From RGIG8767 sp045531685 (GTDB lineage: Bacteria; Bacillota; Clostridia; Lachnospirales; Lachnospiraceae), in the NCBI GenBank assembly GCA_045531685.1, contig JAZSEL010000120.1:1-64000 (forward strand): a stretch of DNA of 64,000 nt, in the 5' to 3' direction. Of the stretch, positions 30,528 to 38,998 are shown one piece after another. Every line of letters starts with the position of its first letter. The first letter of the stretch is position 1. The translations under genes were made by a program, and so were the position numbers. Under the pieces are notes generated by a model. That model was not told the DNA's origin and made no database searches. It was given only the letters and a program-made list of their open reading frames with translations.

Positions 30528-31652
30528 ATGAAGAAAAACAAGGTTATTTCAGCGGGACATGTGTGTATTGACATTGCACCTATTTTTGAAACAGGTAAGG
30601 TGAGGGATGTAAGTAAGATTTTATCGCCGGGTAAGCTGACAGAGGTAGGGGCCGCAGATATCCATACGGGAGGTTCGGTTGCAAACACGGGACTTGCCAT
30701 GAAAATCCTGGGTGCAGATGTATCCCTTATGGGTAAAGTAGGGGACGATGAATTTGGCCGTATGGTACTTGGAATTTTGGATAGATATGGTGCTTCCGAG
30801 GGGATGATTATTGATAAAGATTCCTCGACTTCTTATACGGTGGTTCTGGTAATACCGGGTGTGGACCGTATGTTTTTACATAATCCGGGAGCAAATAATA
30901 CATTTACCAAGTATGACCTTGATTTTGACAAGATTGAAGAGGCCTGCCTGTTTCACTTTGGTTATCCGACTATTATGGAGAGCATGTATGCAGATGACGG
31001 CCGCGAATTAACGAGGATGTTTAAAGCTGTAAAAGAAACCGGCTGTATGACATCTCTTGATATGTCTTCTGTGGATGAGAATTCCAAAGCAGGAAAAGCG
31101 GATTGGAGAACGATTTTAGAAAATACCCTTCCGTATGTGGATTTCTTTTTACCAAGTGTAGAGGAAATCTGTTATATGTTGGATAAGGACAAATACCGGG
31201 AACTTCAGGTCCGTGCAAACGGTGGGGACATTACTTCGGTGTTGTCCATAGAAGAAGATGTGATTCCTTTGGCGGAAGAGATTCTTGCCATGGGTTGCAA
31301 ATTTGCCATGATAAAATGCGGGGCAGCCGGATTTTATTATCAGACAAAGGATGCAGCGGCTTTTGCCAAGTTGGAGGAGAGCAGCGGAATTGATTTTTCC
31401 TCTTTTGCAGGAAAAGCAGGATTTGAAAAGAGTTACGTTCCGAGAGAAGTAGTATCCGGTACAGGGGCAGGCGATACTACAATCGGTGCTTTTTTAACGG
31501 CTATGGTAAAGGGATATCCTATGGAGCGTTGTTTGCAGCTTGCAGCGGCAACCGGTGCCTGTTGCGTGGAAGCAATGGATTCGTTAAGTGGCCTAAAGTC
31601 TTTTGAAGAATTGATTGCAAAGATTGATGCGGGATGGAAAAAGAACGAATAG
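30528..31652 (+). CDS. PfkB family sugar or nucleoside kinase
   Basis: A 374-residue cytosolic kinase of the ribokinase/PfkB family, which phosphorylates a sugar or nucleoside with ATP. Visible: HVCIDIAPIF near the start, the substrate-binding GGSVANTGLAMKILGADVSLMGKVGDDEFG, and the catalytic signature GTGAGDTTIGAFLTAMVKG at about 308-326, with the base aspartate in GAGD. It is longer than usual, with extra segments near residues 215-285. Its substrate is unknown. Downstream on the same strand are two membrane proteins and an M20 hydrolase, with gaps of 60-75 bases, which suggests a pathway for import and use of one compound. GAGAGGT is the ribosome site. Confidence 0.88.
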   Translation: MKKNKVISAGHVCIDIAPIFETGKVRDVSKILSPGKLTEVGAADIHTGGSVANTGLAMKILGADVSLMGKVGDDEFGRMVLGILDRYGASEGMIIDKDSSTSYTVVLVIPGVDRMFLHNPGANNTFTKYDLDFDKIEEACLFHFGYPTIMESMYADDGRELTRMFKAVKETGCMTSLDMSSVDENSKAGKADWRTILENTLPYVDFFLPSVEEICYMLDKDKYRELQVRANGGDITSVLSIEEDVIPLAEEILAMGCKFAMIKCGAAGFYYQTKDAAAFAKLEESSGIDFSSFAGKAGFEKSYVPREVVSGTGAGDTTIGAFLTAMVKGYPMERCLQLAAATGACCVEAMDSLSGLKSFEELIAKIDAGWKKNE

Positions 31653-31725
31653 ATGGTGATTCCATATTCGTTGTGAACCATTTTTTGAAACATAAGAAGA
31701 TAAAAAGGAACAGGAGGATATCATC

Positions 31726-32448
31726 TTGGCATTTAGTGTAAACAGTACATTTCTATATGGAATAGCAGTGATTGTTATTTTATTTGTATTGGCGCAGTCT
31801 GCTTTTTTCCTGATTCGTGCCTACAAACGTGGTGTGGAAATGGGAATCGGTAAGGAGAAATTGAAAAAGACCATTGTGTCAACATCGGTATTTACCATTG
31901 CTCCGGCGATTTCCATATTGATTGGAATTATTACGTTATCTAAATTTTTGGGTATCCCGCTTCCGTGGATTCGCATGAGCGTTATCGGAGCTTTAACTTA
32001 TGAACTTCCGGCAGCCACTTCTACAGCCAATGCACTTGGGATTTCCTTAGCAGAAACAATTACGGATCCCCGGGTGTATACGGCAATTGCATGGGTTATG
32101 ACCTTGGGAATTATGCCGAGTATTATTCTGCCGCCGATTCTGATGAAAAAGATTCAGGGCGGTATGATAAAAATGAAAAACAAGGACAGCAAATGGGGTG
32201 ACCTGTTTATGACCTCCATGTTTTTAGGAATGATTTCTGCATTTTTAGGAATGGTATTTGCTGACGTAAGAGGCGGAATTACCGGATGGATACCGGTATT
32301 TGTGTTATTGGTGTCAGCACTTGTTATGGCTGTATGCGGACTCCTGATTAAAAAATGTAACTGGAAATGGCTGGAAACCTATGCGCTTGCCATTAGTATG
32401 GTAGCAGCTATGATTTTTGCGGTGATTATTACACCGGTATTGTCATAG
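31726..32448 (+). CDS. DUF5058-like integral membrane protein
   Basis: A 240-residue polytopic membrane protein with about six membrane segments, e.g. near 8-30, 47-70, 78-97, 116-140, 162-180, 188-205 and 215-238. It matches what I recall of the DUF5058 family in Firmicutes, often next to peptidase or amidase genes. The start is a TTG at 31726 behind AGGAGG (spacing eight). The pair with the next gene, of similar topology, suggests a two-subunit transporter. Substrate unknown; context (PfkB kinase and M20 hydrolase) hints at a small acylated or amino-sugar compound, which is inference. Confidence 0.6.
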   Translation: MAFSVNSTFLYGIAVIVILFVLAQSAFFLIRAYKRGVEMGIGKEKLKKTIVSTSVFTIAPAISILIGIITLSKFLGIPLPWIRMSVIGALTYELPAATSTANALGISLAETITDPRVYTAIAWVMTLGIMPSIILPPILMKKIQGGMIKMKNKDSKWGDLFMTSMFLGMISAFLGMVFADVRGGITGWIPVFVLLVSALVMAVCGLLIKKCNWKWLETYALAISMVAAMIFAVIITPVLS

Positions 32449-32463
32449 AAAGGAGTTATGCAT

Positions 32464-33117
32464 ATGTCTGATTACATGAAGAGAACTGATTTATATGGAA
32501 AAATATGGATATGGAGTGCAGTGGTGGTAGTGTTGTTTGTGCCGATTGCTGTATGTCTGTATTATAATGCATGGCCTCAGGGAACTGCCGTATTAAAAGG
32601 TTTGTTGGGAGTTGCTCCGATTTATTGGACGGTAGGTGTGATTGAAGTAATTACATATACCCCAATGTTGGGAACCGGAGGAACGTATCTTGCTTTTGTT
32701 ACCGGTAATTTGACCAGTTTGAAGGCACCAAGTGCGTTAAGTGCCATGGAGAATGCAGAGGTTAAGCCGGGTTCCGAAGAAGGAGAAGTGATATCGACGA
32801 TAGCAATTGCGACCTGTTCCATTGTTACCACATTGGTGCTGGTTGTGGGAGTTTGTGCCCTTACGGTAATTGCCCCAATTTTGGATTCTCCGGTATTGGT
32901 ACCGGCATTTGATAATATTCTTCCGGCATTGTTTGGCGGACTTGCCATTGTATACGTAAGTAAAAATTGGAAGCTTGCCATGGCACCCCTTATTTTTATG
33001 GTGGCGTTATTCTTAGCGGTTCCGTCCTTGGCTTCCTCCGTTGGCGTATTGGTTCCTGTGGGGGTATTAATTGCGCTTGGAGCTGCAAGAGTGATGTATA
33101 ACAAAAACTGGGTGTAA
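32464..33117 (+). CDS. Polytopic membrane protein, probable partner of DUF5058
   Basis: About 217 residues with five or six membrane segments (22-42, 60-85, 118-145, 150-170, 175-190, 195-212) and a Gly-rich loop (PMLGTGGTYLAFVTGN). I do not recognise the family with certainty. It starts at the ATG 32464, eight bases after AGGAG (32451-32455); the in-frame ATG at 32458 is only two bases from it. The gene follows the DUF5058-like gene by 15 bases and precedes the M20 hydrolase, so a heterodimeric transporter is the simplest reading. Not proven. Confidence 0.6.
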   Translation: MSDYMKRTDLYGKIWIWSAVVVVLFVPIAVCLYYNAWPQGTAVLKGLLGVAPIYWTVGVIEVITYTPMLGTGGTYLAFVTGNLTSLKAPSALSAMENAEVKPGSEEGEVISTIAIATCSIVTTLVLVVGVCALTVIAPILDSPVLVPAFDNILPALFGGLAIVYVSKNWKLAMAPLIFMVALFLAVPSLASSVGVLVPVGVLIALGAARVMYNKNWV

Positions 33118-33180
33118 TCAGCAGGCATACATTTGTCTGATAGAACTATACAAAAGAAGAAATAAGAATCAGAGGCATTT

Positions 33181-34617
33181 ATGGGCGTAGTGGAAATTGT
33201 TTTAGCAGTAATACTGATAGTGACAGGAGTTGTTTTGGTACGGACATTTGGATTTAAACCAAATGAACCCGATGTGGTAGACACCAAGCCGGTTACGGTC
33301 AATGAAGAAAAGATTATAGCGGATATGGTGGATATGATCCGTTGCAAAACCATATCCAATAGAGATGATGCTCTGGTGGATTGGACGGAGTTTACTAAAT
33401 TCCAAGAACTGCTGAAAGAACGTTTTCCTATGGTACATAAACAGTGCCGTTTAGAAAAAATCGGAAAGAGTGGACTTCTGTATTACCTGCAGGGAATGGC
33501 AAGTGATAAGCCGTCGGTTTGTATGGCTCACTATGATGTGGTTCCGGTAGATGAGAATGGATGGGATAAGCCTGCTTTTGAAGGAATTATTGAAGATAAT
33601 GTGATATGGGGACGGGGAACCCTAGACACCAAAGGAACCTTGTGTGGTGTAATGGAAGCATTGGAACGGCTTTTGGAAAGCGGATATGTTCCGGCTCAGG
33701 ATTTGTATTTATCGTTTTCCGGAGAAGAAGAGATTGATGGTAATTCCTGCGCCGATATTGTTAGTTATTTGGAAGCAAAAGGAATTAAGCCTGCCATTGT
33801 GTTGGATGAAGGTGGTGCTGTTGTAGAAAATGTATTCCCGGGAGTAAAGGGCGGTTGTGCCCTTGTTGGCATTGGTGAAAAAGGCAGTGTGAATCTGGAC
33901 TTTTCTTTGGATTCCCAGGGAGGACATGCTTCCACACCGCCGGTACATACCATCTTAGGACAGCTAAGTGATGCTGTTTGCAAGATTGAAAAGCATCCAT
34001 TCCCATGGCAGATGACAAAACCTACAAAGGAAATGTTTGATACTTTGGGTAGACATTCTACTTTTGTATTCCGTATGATTTTTGCTAATCTATGGTTGTT
34101 TTCACCGTTGCTTGATTTGGTATGTAAAGTAACAGGCGGAGAGTTGAATGCCTTGACCCATACGACAGTAGCAGTAACCAGAATGGAAGGAAGTAAGGCA
34201 TACAATGTGTTACCTCCGAAAGCAAGCTTTGGTATCAATATGCGTTTGCTTGGCGATGATACCATTGAAACAGCCATTGCACGTTTTAAGAAGATTATTA
34301 AGAACGATAAGATTACCATTACCTGTGTAAATGGTATGAATCCGTCTCCTTATTCCGATACATCCTGTGAGGAGTGGAGCCGTCTGAAGAAAGTAATTAT
34401 GCAGACATGGCCGGAGGTAATCGTATCGCCGTATCTTATGATGGCTTGCAGTGATTCCAGACATTATTGCAGAATCAGCGACAGAGTGTATCGTTTTTCT
34501 GCAATGCGCTTATCAAAAGAAGAACGTGCCATGATTCATGGAAATAATGAACGGATTCCGGTTGAAACATTGTTAAAGACAGTGGAATTCTATGTGAGAT
34601 TGTTGAAGGTGTTGTAA
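33181..34617 (+). CDS. PM20D1-like M20 family hydrolase, membrane-anchored
   Basis: A 478-residue metallo-hydrolase. An N-terminal membrane segment (2-21) tethers the catalytic domain. The M20 zinc site is complete: H117-x-D119 in CMAHYDVVPV, D149 in GRGTLDTKG, E182-E184 in GEEEIDGNS, D209 in IVLDEGG and a late His near HGNNERIP. The closest functional family I recall is mammalian PM20D1 and yeast carboxypeptidase S, which cleave or form N-acyl-amino acids or act on dipeptides. Here it follows two membrane proteins and a sugar kinase. I infer hydrolysis of an acylated or peptidic substrate at the cell surface or just inside it; the side of the membrane is not certain. Confidence 0.87.
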   Translation: MGVVEIVLAVILIVTGVVLVRTFGFKPNEPDVVDTKPVTVNEEKIIADMVDMIRCKTISNRDDALVDWTEFTKFQELLKERFPMVHKQCRLEKIGKSGLLYYLQGMASDKPSVCMAHYDVVPVDENGWDKPAFEGIIEDNVIWGRGTLDTKGTLCGVMEALERLLESGYVPAQDLYLSFSGEEEIDGNSCADIVSYLEAKGIKPAIVLDEGGAVVENVFPGVKGGCALVGIGEKGSVNLDFSLDSQGGHASTPPVHTILGQLSDAVCKIEKHPFPWQMTKPTKEMFDTLGRHSTFVFRMIFANLWLFSPLLDLVCKVTGGELNALTHTTVAVTRMEGSKAYNVLPPKASFGINMRLLGDDTIETAIARFKKIIKNDKITITCVNGMNPSPYSDTSCEEWSRLKKVIMQTWPEVIVSPYLMMACSDSRHYCRISDRVYRFSAMRLSKEERAMIHGNNERIPVETLLKTVEFYVRLLKVL

Positions 34618-34672
34618 GCGCTTGCCCATATGGGAGCAGATGCTTGCAAGTGGAAAGTGAGCAATATTCGGG

Positions 34673-35095
34673 ATGACAGATTTGATTTTGGCAAAAGAAC
34701 AGCTCATGAGCGGAGCTTATACCTGTGTAATCCGAAAGGATGATATGGTATACACCAGCTTAGAACGGGGAGTCAAACCCCTTCTTAACTGGCTGGATTC
34801 TGATATTGATTTCAGTGGATATTCTGCAGCGGATAAGGTAGTGGGTAAGGCTGCAGCCATGCTGTATGTATTGCTTGGCGTACGCAATGTGCATGCCATT
34901 GTAATTAGTGTAAAGGCTAAGGAAGTATTAGAGCGGCATGGTATTGGTGTTACCTATGATTCTTTAGTGGAGCGGATTCATAACCGTACCAACACCGGTT
35001 TCTGCCCGATGGAAGAAGCGGTCTGGGAGATTGAGGATTTGCAGGAAGCATTGCGGGCGGTACGGAATACAGTGGCAGCATTAGCCGCTCATTAA
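34673..35095 (+). CDS. DUF1893 family protein
   Basis: A 140-residue cytosolic protein of the DUF1893 family (cytidine-deaminase-like fold, to my recollection). It has YTCVIRKDDMVYTSLERGVKPLLNWL near the start and ADKVVGKAAAMLYVLLGV in the middle, both family hallmarks, and a C-terminal NRTNTGFCPMEEAVW. No established function. The ribosome site is poor, and it lies 55 bases after the M20 gene, so it may be co-transcribed with that operon. The 588-base AT-rich stretch follows. Confidence 0.82.
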   Translation: MTDLILAKEQLMSGAYTCVIRKDDMVYTSLERGVKPLLNWLDSDIDFSGYSAADKVVGKAAAMLYVLLGVRNVHAIVISVKAKEVLERHGIGVTYDSLVERIHNRTNTGFCPMEEAVWEIEDLQEALRAVRNTVAALAAH

Positions 35096-35185
35096 GTGAG
35101 ATATGCATGTACACAAGTTCAATGGTAAGTGTTTTGATAATGTGGAGTCATGAATTTTAGGCGCCATTCATAGATTTGATGATTT

Positions 35186-35485
35186 ATACGGATAAATTGT
35201 ATCTTTGTTACATTTATCCGTATTTTTAAGTGGGTTAAAAAAGGTGTAGTTTTGGGAAAATTCATAAAAACGGATATACGTATCATATTTGATTCTTATC
35301 TGTATTTTTGAATGGGAATTTTGGTATGAGAATGATTGGATGAAAAAAAGCATGATAAAAATACAGATAATATAGACAAAAGGCTTGCTTATCCGTAAAA
35401 AAAGAAAATTAGAAAAATGGTGAAGAAAATAGTTGGTTAGAATTACAGATAAAAACAACATAAGCTAAAAGGTATCCGTATTTTT
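35186..35485. repeat. Iterated TATCCGTA / TACAGATA motif cluster in an AT-rich gap
   Basis: The gap 35096-35683 has no convincing gene. Inside it a motif close to TATCCGTATTTTT occurs in both orientations: ATACGGATAAAT (35186-35197) with its exact mirror ATTTATCCGTAT (35212-35223), AAAAACGGATA near 35266, TTATCTGTATTTTTG near 35296, AAAAATACAGATAA near 35358, TTATCCGTAAAAAA near 35388, TTACAGATAAAAA near 35443 and GGTATCCGTATTTTT near 35471. The first pair makes a 12-bp stem with T-tail (35186-35227) that could end the DUF1893 transcript. The regular recurrence suggests sites for a DNA-binding protein or remnants of a small repeated element. Confidence 0.6.
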
Positions 35486-35541
35486 GTTGAGTTTGGAAAA
35501 TGGGCATAATTTAACAGTGGGATAATACAAAATATAATAGG

Positions 35542-35570
35542 TTGACATGATTGGTCGAATGGATTAGACT
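35542..35570 (+). promoter_or_regulatory. Promoter of blaI-blaR1
   Basis: A consensus TTGACA and TAGACT separated by 17 bp. The -10 box lies inside the left arm of the inverted repeat at 35553-35603, as expected for a repressed promoter. Confidence 0.6.
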
Positions 35571-35603
35571 TAAGAAAAAACAGAAAGTCTATTCTATTCG
35601 ACC
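35553..35603. promoter_or_regulatory. Large inverted repeat, probable BlaI-type operator
   Basis: GGTCGAATGGATTAGACTT (35553-35571) and AAGTCTATTCTATTCGACC (35585-35603) are inverted repeats with 17 of 19 positions matching, separated by 13 bases. It overlaps the -10 box of the promoter just upstream of a BlaI-family gene. The sequence is not the classical TACA/TGTA mec/bla operator, so binding by this BlaI is inferred from position. Confidence 0.65.
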
Positions 35604-35683
35604 TATTGTTTGTGAAAAATAATATTAGAATAATAGGAATTGATTACGTTTACGAAGATACTAGTCAGAGAAGGGAGAAAACT

Positions 35684-36049
35684 ATGTCATCACCGAAAGT
35701 ATTTGAGAGTGAATATCGTTTTTGTTTGATATTGTGGGAGCATGAACCGGTAAAGAGCACAGAATTAGTAAAACTGTGCGAACAGGAATTAGGCTGGAAA
35801 AAAGCAACTACATATACAGTGATTAAAAGGTTAAGTGAACGTGGTGTGGTGAAGAGCGAAGATGCTGTGGTGACTTCTTTGGTATCGAAGCAAGAAGTAC
35901 AGAGAGCAGAGATGGAAGAGATGGTAGAGAAAACTTTTGAAGGTTCGTTGCCGGCTTTTGTTGCAGCATTTGCCAATCATGCGAGACTGAAAGAGGAAGA
36001 TGCAAAGAAACTGATGCAGATGATAGAAGGATTTCAAGTTGAGGAATAG
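35684..36049 (+). CDS. blaI: BlaI/MecI/CopY family repressor
   Basis: A 121-residue winged helix-turn-helix repressor. The N-terminal domain reads VFESEYRFCLILWEHEPVKS, with the recognition region KKATTYTVIKRLSERGVV; the C-terminal dimer helix follows from about residue 62. In bla/mec systems this protein is cleaved when the partner sensor protease is activated. It starts at 35684 behind AAGGGAG; a longer in-frame TTG start lacks a ribosome site. The next gene, a BlaR1-type protease, starts four bases after its stop. The large inverted repeat upstream is a likely autoregulatory operator. No beta-lactamase gene is visible nearby. Confidence 0.92.
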   Translation: MSSPKVFESEYRFCLILWEHEPVKSTELVKLCEQELGWKKATTYTVIKRLSERGVVKSEDAVVTSLVSKQEVQRAEMEEMVEKTFEGSLPAFVAAFANHARLKEEDAKKLMQMIEGFQVEE

Positions 36050-36052
36050 GTT

Positions 36053-38311
36053 ATGACAAATATATTTATAGATCTATGCAATCGTAGTATTCAAGCCGGA
36101 TATTTAATCATTGCTATTATACTGTTAAGAATTGCTTGGAAACGAGCCCCTAAATTGCTATATCGCTATTTATGGTGTCTGGTAGGACTTCGCCTTACAT
36201 TACCGTTTACATTGGAAACAGTGTTTAGTTTGATTCCAAAGAAGTCAGTGATAAAGCCGGAGATTCTGTATTCGCAGAACCCATCAGTAGACACGGGGAT
36301 TGAGATAATAAATCCGGCTGTAAATGTAGTCATTGCACAGAATTTTACACCGGATGTTACGGCAAGTGTGAATCCATTGCAAATTGTGATGGTGGTTTGT
36401 GCGTGGGTTTGGTTTATAGGGCTTGTAGTGTTGCTTTTATACAGTGTGATTAGTTATATCCGATTGCATTACAGAATGCGTGATGCGGTACTGCTTACAG
36501 AGAATATTTATCAGAGTGAGAAGGTGAATTCACCTTTTGTATTCGGATTCATAAAGCCACGCATATATCTGTCTTATTCTTTAGAAGAGGAAAATCGGGC
36601 ATATGTAATTGCCCATGAAAAAATGCACATTGAAAGAAAGGATTATCTGTTAAAACCAATAGCATTCCTAATTTTGGCAGTGTATTGGTTTAATCCCCTT
36701 GTTTGGATAGCATACTATCTGTTTTGTAAGGACGTGGAACTTTGTTGTGATGAGTGGGTAATCTGGAATTTGCCCGTTGAGGAAAAGAAAGCCTACGCAA
36801 AGGCACTTGTAATGTGCAGTACAGATAGGAAACTTGGTTATATCAGTCCACTTGCATTTGGAGAAAATGCGGTGAAAGAAAGAATTAAGAATATTTTGCA
36901 TTATAAAAATCCAACCTTATGGGGATTTGTGGGAATTTGTGTGGTCGTGTTGGTTGCAGTTATTTGTTTTATGACAAATCCTCGTGAAGAGAACGAAAAT
37001 AATGTAATGTCAGACGATGGAACTATGATGGGGGATGTTACACCTGAAGGGTCACAGGAAGATAAATTAAACGAATCAGAAGGTCATAATAACAGTAGCA
37101 AATCCACAGATTCCAGCCTTATTAACCTAACAGTGCCGGTTTTATTAAAAGAACCACCAATGCTTGGATTTAGTGACATGCTTTCCAGTCAGATGAATCA
37201 ATTTGTGATTTCCCATAATGGTGCGGATTGGATCTATATCGATGCGCCTCTAACTGACGAGGGTGTATATGATTTGGTAAACGGAAACGAAGTGGGGATG
37301 GCATCAACGGGACTATATCCTACAGTGGCGGCAAAGACAGTGGAATGGTTGAAATTGCAGGAATATCAGGGAGTGGATTCTTGGCTGTACCGACTGACAA
37401 GTAATGTGTTACCGGATGAAGTGGTTGTAAGAGAATATTCGTTGTATGAACTGGGAGATGAATATGCAGAAGTTCGTTCTGAAAAAAGATACACAAAGGA
37501 CAATCTGCTGATAGAATTAATTCCTGCCCGGATATATGAGATTACTGCAATTTGGGACAAATCACATTATGAGGAATGTGGTTATTATGGAGAAGCAAGA
37601 TATATTCTTGTGACGGATACCGAGCTTGGAACGTATGATGAGATAAGACAATATCAAAGTCAGATGATGAATACCGTTAAAATATATGCACATATTAAGG
37701 AAATCTATGGAAATAAAATATTGATATCTTCTGATACGGATGAGTTTCCGGGAGCATTTGAGGTGATAATTCCGGAGGAGGTATGCAACATGGAAGATCT
37801 GCAAGGTGGTCAGGATATATTGATAAGAATGTATGATACAGGAATGGTGAATGAAAATGGTCGTATTCCTGTATATCAGGCAACGGAATTAAGGATTCAT
37901 GTTGTAGAAGAACCGGAAGATATTTTACTAGACGATATTGTAAATAGTGAATACGAGGTAAATAATTTGGATGGGGTTACTCTCCAAATGGAAAAATACA
38001 ATAGTAGTGGTGGAGATGTGGAAATAAGAAATACCACAGATAAAGATATTCGATTCGGAGAATGGTTTGAACTACAAGTACAGGTCAATGATAGGTGGTT
38101 TGCTCTACCATATCGAATTGATAATGCAGCGTTTTATGAGGTGGCCTATGGGGCACCAAAAGATGAAACTATTATTCATGAGGTGGATTGGTCTTGGCTG
38201 TATGGTGAACTGCCAAAAGGAACTTATCGAATTGTGAAAGATGTCATGGACTTTCGGGGAACGGGGGATTATACTAAGTACTATCTGGCAGATGAATTTA
38301 GCATAAAATAG
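36053..38311 (+). CDS. BlaR1-type M56 sensor protease with Ig-like C-terminal domain
   Basis: A 752-residue membrane protease. Four membrane segments lie at about 15-30, 35-57, 110-133 and 288-310; the zinc motif HEKMH is at 188-192 in VIAHEKMHIERKDY, with a third ligand probably E229 in the DVELCCDEW segment. In BlaR1/MecR1 the outer end is a penicillin-binding sensor. Here the outer region (about 315-752) has no SxxK-type penicillin-binding motifs and ends in a bacterial Ig-like domain (DVEIRNTTDKDIRFGEWFEL... LPKGTYRIVKDVMDFRGTGDY) of the kind seen in Gram-positive surface proteins. It therefore probably senses something other than a beta-lactam. It is coupled to the blaI gene. Confidence 0.85.
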   Translation: MTNIFIDLCNRSIQAGYLIIAIILLRIAWKRAPKLLYRYLWCLVGLRLTLPFTLETVFSLIPKKSVIKPEILYSQNPSVDTGIEIINPAVNVVIAQNFTPDVTASVNPLQIVMVVCAWVWFIGLVVLLLYSVISYIRLHYRMRDAVLLTENIYQSEKVNSPFVFGFIKPRIYLSYSLEEENRAYVIAHEKMHIERKDYLLKPIAFLILAVYWFNPLVWIAYYLFCKDVELCCDEWVIWNLPVEEKKAYAKALVMCSTDRKLGYISPLAFGENAVKERIKNILHYKNPTLWGFVGICVVVLVAVICFMTNPREENENNVMSDDGTMMGDVTPEGSQEDKLNESEGHNNSSKSTDSSLINLTVPVLLKEPPMLGFSDMLSSQMNQFVISHNGADWIYIDAPLTDEGVYDLVNGNEVGMASTGLYPTVAAKTVEWLKLQEYQGVDSWLYRLTSNVLPDEVVVREYSLYELGDEYAEVRSEKRYTKDNLLIELIPARIYEITAIWDKSHYEECGYYGEARYILVTDTELGTYDEIRQYQSQMMNTVKIYAHIKEIYGNKILISSDTDEFPGAFEVIIPEEVCNMEDLQGGQDILIRMYDTGMVNENGRIPVYQATELRIHVVEEPEDILLDDIVNSEYEVNNLDGVTLQMEKYNSSGGDVEIRNTTDKDIRFGEWFELQVQVNDRWFALPYRIDNAAFYEVAYGAPKDETIIHEVDWSWLYGELPKGTYRIVKDVMDFRGTGDYTKYYLADEFSIK

Positions 38312-38346
38312 AAAGCCGGATAAATTAATGAATGGAGTAACAAAAG

Positions 38347-38883
38347 ATGATTACAAATAAAACAGAACGTCTGGTAGTGGCGGCATTATGTCTGGCATTG
38401 GGAATAATTATTCCTCAGGCGTTCCATGTAATACCGGTAGCGAATACGGGAGGAGTTTTTCTGCCGATGCACATTCCGGTAATACTGTGCGGATATTTTG
38501 CGGGAGGAATGTATGGTGCCCTGGTAGGCATTATGTGTCCGGTGTTAAGCTTTTTATTTACGGGGATGCCAAATGCGGCAAGATTGCCTTTTATGATTTG
38601 TGAGCTTGCGGTATATGGTTTGGCGGCAGGACTTGCATATAAGTTCTTTGAAAGAATGAATAAGACTATACGAGTTTATGTAACGCTTATTATTACCATG
38701 TTATGCGGAAGAATTGCTTACTTTTTCGGTATTGTTGTAGCAGTATACATATTAGGAATGAAGGAATTATCAGTTGGTGCAGTAATTAGTGCAGTTGTAC
38801 TGGGAGTTCCGGGAATAATTATTCAGCTTATTTTGATTCCTGCCATTGTATTTGCAGTAGATAGAATGTTAAAGAATAAATAA
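38347..38883 (+). CDS. ECF transporter S component
   Basis: A 178-residue membrane protein with six membrane segments. LALGIIIPQAFH, the FLPMHIPVILCGYFAGGMYGALVG stretch and the Ala/Gly-rich PNAARLPFMICELAVYGLAAGL are hallmarks of substrate-binding S components of energy-coupling-factor vitamin importers. No EcfA or EcfT gene is beside it, so it presumably shares a general ECF module, as group II S components do. The substrate cannot be read from sequence. It follows the BlaR1 gene by 35 bases and may be in its regulon. Confidence 0.88.
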   Translation: MITNKTERLVVAALCLALGIIIPQAFHVIPVANTGGVFLPMHIPVILCGYFAGGMYGALVGIMCPVLSFLFTGMPNAARLPFMICELAVYGLAAGLAYKFFERMNKTIRVYVTLIITMLCGRIAYFFGIVVAVYILGMKELSVGAVISAVVLGVPGIIIQLILIPAIVFAVDRMLKNK

Positions 38884-38891
38884 AAGTAACG

Positions 38892-38931
38892 AATACAGCA
38901 TTGCTAAATTGAAACAGCGATGCTGTATTTT
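38892..38931 (+). terminator. Terminator after the ECF S component
   Basis: AATACAGCATTGCT and AGCGATGCTGTATT pair with one mismatch around AAATTGAAAC, followed by a T-rich tract. Confidence 0.85.
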
Positions 38932-38935
38932 AGTG

Positions 38936-38964
38936 TTTTCTGTTGGTAAAACAAGTGATATAAT
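38936..38964 (+). promoter_or_regulatory. Promoter of the MATE exporter gene
   Basis: TTTTCT and a consensus TATAAT separated by 17 bp, 35 bases before the ATG. Confidence 0.5.
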
Positions 38965-38998
38965 GATTTTTTGTAAAAAAAAGCAAGGGAAGAGTAGT

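Noticed and set aside
32622..33359. 245-residue frame on the - strand
   Set aside because: It is the antisense of two membrane-protein genes with clear starts and spacing; composition is a shadow effect.
33765..34319. 184-residue frame on the - strand
   Set aside because: It lies inside the M20 hydrolase, which has its full zinc site on the + strand.
35096..35683. Insertion sequence or attachment site
   Set aside because: No transposase or integrase frame, no terminal repeats or target duplication; the inverted motifs are short and irregularly spaced.
35553..38311. Beta-lactam resistance locus
   Set aside because: A BlaI/BlaR1-type pair is present, but no beta-lactamase or penicillin-binding protein is seen and the sensor lacks the penicillin-binding domain.
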